A DNA stretch of 64,000 bases, from the NCBI GenBank assembly GCA_004292595.1, contig RDXM01000087.1, positions 1-64,000 on the forward strand, given 5' to 3'. The DNA comes from Candidatus Kapaibacterium sp. (GTDB lineage: Bacteria; Bacteroidota; Ignavibacteria; Kapaibacteriales; UBA4661). This document shows, in pieces, positions 61,261 to 64,000 of the stretch. The first letter of the stretch is position 1. Each line of letters starts with the position of its first letter. The position numbers and the translations under genes are program-made. The notes under the pieces are model-generated. The model was not told the origin of the DNA. It did not search any database and saw only the letters and a program-made list of their open reading frames with translations.

Positions 61261-62442
61261 ATGTCTTCTTTCATTCCTACCAAACCCATTTCCTACGGTC
61301 GCCAAACTATCACCGAATCAGATATTGCGGCGGTTGTGGACGTGTTGCAATCGGATTATCTGACGCAAGGTCCGAAGCCACAAGAATTTGAAACTGCCTT
61401 CGCGGAATATATTGGCTCGAAGTATGCGTCCGTGATGTCGAGCGGCGCGGCGGCACTGCATTTATGCGCTCTGGCGCTGGATGTGAAGCCAGGCGACAAG
61501 GTGATTACTACGCCGATTACCTTTACTGCCTCCGCAAATTGTGTGCGCTATTGTGGTGGCGAGGTCGTCTTTTCTGATATTGACGAAAGCACGTATTTGC
61601 TTGATATTCACAAGGTTCGTGCGCTGTTGGAACATACTCCCAAAGCCGAGCGCAGCGCGTACAAAGGTGTTGTGCCTGTGGATTTTGCTGGCTTGCCCGT
61701 AGATATGCAGGCGTGGCGCGAATTAGCAGATGAGTTTGGTTTGTGGATTTTGGAAGATTCTTGCCATTCTCCGGGCGCATCGTTTCTCGACAAACAAGGT
61801 ACAGAGCGTCGTGCAGGCGATGGTTCGCTTGCCGACCTTGCTATTTTTTCGTTTCATCCCGTCAAGCACATCGCAACAGCCGAAGGTGGCGCAGTGACGA
61901 CGAATCGGCAGGAGTATTACGAAAAAATCTGTCGCTTGCGGACGCATGGAATCACCCGCGACCCCGCTATGTTGCTGGAAAATCACGGCGGCTGGTACTA
62001 CGAAATGCACGAACTCGGCTACAATTATCGCCTAAACGACGTGCAGGCTGCGCTCGGCATTGAGCAACTGAAACGCGCCGCACAAGGATTAGAGAGACGA
62101 CGCGCCATTGCTCGCCGTTACGAAGAAGCATTTGCTGGAACGCCAGTAATGGTGCGCCCTGTGCCAGAAGGCTTCCACCATGCGTATCATTTGTTTGTTG
62201 TTGAAGTTGAGAAGCGGCTTGAATGCTACAACTTCCTGCGCGAACACAAGATTTTTGCCCAAGTGCATTACATTCCCGTTCATTTGCAGCCGTATTATCG
62301 TGGTTTTGGCTGGAAGCGAGGCGATATGCCTGTTGCAGAGCGGTATTACGACCGTTGCCTCAGCTTGCCAATGTTTCCCGCGCTTACGGGTGAAGAGCAG
62401 GAATACGTGATTGGCAAGGTGCTGGAGTTTGTTGGTGCATGA
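61261..62442 (+). CDS. pseC: UDP-4-keto-6-deoxy-sugar 4-aminotransferase PseC
   Basis: PseC transaminates the PseB product with glutamate and pyridoxal phosphate. The 393-residue product has the DegT/DnrJ aminotransferase segments SYGRQTITESDIAAV, ASVMSSGAAALHLCALAL, FADxDIDESTYLLD-like VVFSDIDESTYLLD, WILEDSCHSPGAS and the PLP lysine in FHPVKHIATAEGGAVTT. The C-terminus GDMPVAERYYDRCLSLPMFP is typical. It overlaps pseG by 4 bp (ATGA), so the two are translationally coupled. Confidence 0.93.
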   Translation: MSSFIPTKPISYGRQTITESDIAAVVDVLQSDYLTQGPKPQEFETAFAEYIGSKYASVMSSGAAALHLCALALDVKPGDKVITTPITFTASANCVRYCGGEVVFSDIDESTYLLDIHKVRALLEHTPKAERSAYKGVVPVDFAGLPVDMQAWRELADEFGLWILEDSCHSPGASFLDKQGTERRAGDGSLADLAIFSFHPVKHIATAEGGAVTTNRQEYYEKICRLRTHGITRDPAMLLENHGGWYYEMHELGYNYRLNDVQAALGIEQLKRAAQGLERRRAIARRYEEAFAGTPVMVRPVPEGFHHAYHLFVVEVEKRLECYNFLREHKIFAQVHYIPVHLQPYYRGFGWKRGDMPVAERYYDRCLSLPMFPALTGEEQEYVIGKVLEFVGA

Positions 62443-63566
62443 TAGGTTCACCGAAAATAATGGTCATACGCGCCGATGCAGCCGTCCACATCGGAAGCGG
62501 ACACGTGATGCGCTGCTTGACGCTTGCCGATGAACTCCGCACACGTGGCGCGGAAATAACGTTCATTTGCCGCGATTGGGAAGGACATTTGCAAAAGCAT
62601 ATTGTGGCAAAAGGGTACAGGTGCATACTGCTGAAACGCCCTAGCGAAGCCTACTCTGAGCCGAACAACGAATATGCTGCGTGGCTTGGCGTAAGCCAAG
62701 CGCAAGATGCCGCAGAAACGCTTGCTGCAATCGCAGAACATATCCCTGAACAGCTTGTCGATTGGTGCATTACCGACCATTACGGCATTGATGCTACTTG
62801 GCACGGGATTATCCGCCAGAGGGCGCACCAAATCATGGTGATAGACGACATTGCTAATCGGCAGCACGATTGCGATGTTTTGCTCGACCAAAATTTGTAC
62901 GATAATCCGCACAACCGCTATACATCTCGCATTCCGAGCGATTGCCGTTTGCTGCTTGGTCCCGAATACGCACTTTTGCGCCCAGAGTTCCGCGAGGCGC
63001 GTGAACGCTTGGGTTCACGGCTTATTCGCACTGGCACTGTTCAGCGCATTATGGTCTTTTTCGGTGGCTCCGACCCGTCAAATGAAACGGCAAAAGCTGT
63101 GAAAGCATTGCAAATACTTGGTTCTGAGAAGAATACAGCAGATATTCAGGCAGATATTATCGTTGGTATTGCGAATCCACATCGTGCGGAAGTTGAGCAA
63201 TTATGCGCCCTTTCGCCTAATTTGCACTTTCATTGCCACGTTCCGAATATGGCAGATTTTATGTGCAATGCAGATCTCGCGCTGGGTGCAGGCGGCTCTA
63301 CGACGTGGGAACGCTGCGCACTGGGCTTGCCGACGCTGGCGGTGATTATCGCAGAAAATCAAGCAGAAATGACCGAGACCGCAGCACGACATGGTTTGCA
63401 GTGGAATGGCGGTTGGTATCACACCGTAACGGCGGAAACGATTGCTGAAAAGCTACGCACCATCATTGCATCGAACAACATTCAAGCAATGAGTTCGCGG
63501 GTGCAAACGGTTGTGGATGGCTTTGGCGCAGAGCGCGTTGCGGAATCTCTTGTGAAACACTCGTGA
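62439..63566 (+). CDS. pseG: UDP-2,4-diacetamido-2,4,6-trideoxy-altropyranose hydrolase
   Basis: PseG removes UDP to free the altrose precursor of pseudaminic acid. The 375-residue GT-B-like product has the characteristic N-terminus with catalytic His in IGSGHVMRCLTLADELR, VDWCITDHYGID, VIDDIANRQHDCDVLLDQN, FFGGSDPSNET and the C-terminal GAGGSTTWERCALGLPTL. Full length. It overlaps pseC by 4 bp. PseI and PseF, expected next, are not in the window. Confidence 0.92.
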   Translation: MIGSPKIMVIRADAAVHIGSGHVMRCLTLADELRTRGAEITFICRDWEGHLQKHIVAKGYRCILLKRPSEAYSEPNNEYAAWLGVSQAQDAAETLAAIAEHIPEQLVDWCITDHYGIDATWHGIIRQRAHQIMVIDDIANRQHDCDVLLDQNLYDNPHNRYTSRIPSDCRLLLGPEYALLRPEFREARERLGSRLIRTGTVQRIMVFFGGSDPSNETAKAVKALQILGSEKNTADIQADIIVGIANPHRAEVEQLCALSPNLHFHCHVPNMADFMCNADLALGAGGSTTWERCALGLPTLAVIIAENQAEMTETAARHGLQWNGGWYHTVTAETIAEKLRTIIASNNIQAMSSRVQTVVDGFGAERVAESLVKHS

Positions 63567-63589
63567 AATGAAGAAAGGAAATAATTATT

Positions 63590-64000
63590 ATGAAACCAAG
63601 CGAAGAAACGGTCTTCCACGCGCCTCACGAGGCGTGGACGGCGGAAGATATACGCCCTGATATTGATATTCGCACATCGAAACGGAGGATGACGCGCCAG
63701 TGGATAATATTTTTTCAGAAAAACAGATGCGTTTGCTCACCGAAACGCTCTACGCCTCGTGGCACCGCGAACAGCCGTTCTTGGCAATGGCTGATGTGGG
63801 CTTGTTTTATGCGCGGCGCAAGCCAGCACTGGTGCCAGATGTGATGCTGAGTTTGGACGTGGAGGCAGCAGAGGACTGGTTTCAAAAGGAGAATCGTTCC
63901 TACTTTATTTGGGAATTTGGCAAGCCGCCAGAAGTAGTGATTGAGATTGTTTCCCATTTCAAAGGTGAAGAATTAGGCGCAAAAATGGAAAAATATGCGG
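63590..64000 (+). pseudogene. Uma2-family nuclease gene, frameshifted and cut by the window edge
   Basis: It starts at ATG 63590 with a good ribosome-binding site (AAAGGA) and reads about 30 residues. The frame then shifts near 63677-63684, and Uma2-like sequence continues in another frame (ETEDDAPVDNIFSEKQMRLL, ADVGLFYARRKPALVPDVML, YFIWEFGKPPEVVIEIVSHF) to the end of the window. One base appears to be missing. Uma2 proteins are PD-(D/E)XK-type nucleases common in many bacteria. This could be a true pseudogene or a sequencing error. The downstream end lies outside the window. Confidence 0.75.

Overview
The window looks like a chromosomal segment of a Gram-negative bacterium of the Bacteroidota/Chlorobiota (FCB) group. 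This rests on a DUF4175-type coiled-coil membrane protein, a possible GldM-like protein, a type III glutamine synthetase and a CADD-type protein, with weak ribosome-binding sites at most genes. The exact lineage is an inference. I saw no rRNA, tRNA, CRISPR array, prophage or transposase.

Layout. 1-8.9 kb: murF and fabZ (envelope and lipid synthesis), a 1202-residue coiled-coil membrane protein, a GT-C glycosyltransferase and a pseudouridine synthase. 9-13 kb: a TPR sensor kinase, an NYN-type nuclease and an RmlD-like reductase. 13-22.7 kb: an envelope block with a leucine-rich-repeat protein, an inner-membrane-anchored GldM-like protein, two possibly related barrel-like proteins and a VWA-OmpA protein. 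22.8-35.7 kb: housekeeping and nitrogen genes (carbamoyltransferase, M50 protease, pdxH, mnmE, an Lrp regulator next to glnN, a DUF2256 protein, uvrB, an ATP-grasp protein, a CADD protein). 35.8-39.6 kb: an MFS transporter, an atypical cytochrome b and an esterase. 39.9-47.6 kb: gltB and gltD, split by a DUF433/DUF5615 toxin-antitoxin pair and a P460-like haem lipoprotein. 47.7-55.8 kb: a tiny Lys/Glu-rich secreted protein, rplS, several unknown proteins, an RsbW-like kinase, tsaB, and an NmrA-like gene divergent from a TetR regulator with two clear operators. 56.7-64 kb: a surface-sugar cluster with pseB, pseC, pseG and a candidate pseH, plus a PhyH oxygenase and a capsule-type glycosyltransferase; it ends in a frameshifted Uma2 nuclease gene cut by the window edge.

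The most unusual content is between the genes. At least nine short palindromic elements of about 90-160 bp have terminal inverted repeats, most with TA at both ends as expected for MITEs moved by a Tc1/mariner/IS630-type transposase. They form several terminal families that share interchangeable palindromic cores (CACAGACA-TTCT-TGTCTGTG, or CTTCGACAAGCTCAG). Two copies sit exactly in stop codons and rebuild them; one separates two genes that would otherwise overlap as TAATG. Another G/C-rich inverted repeat lies at the 5' ends of murF and of a surface-protein gene and supplies in-frame start codons.

Other leads are a cytochrome b in which both expected high-potential haem ligands are alanine, a 13-bp duplication of the gltD start, and recurrent short in-frame tandem duplications in coding regions.
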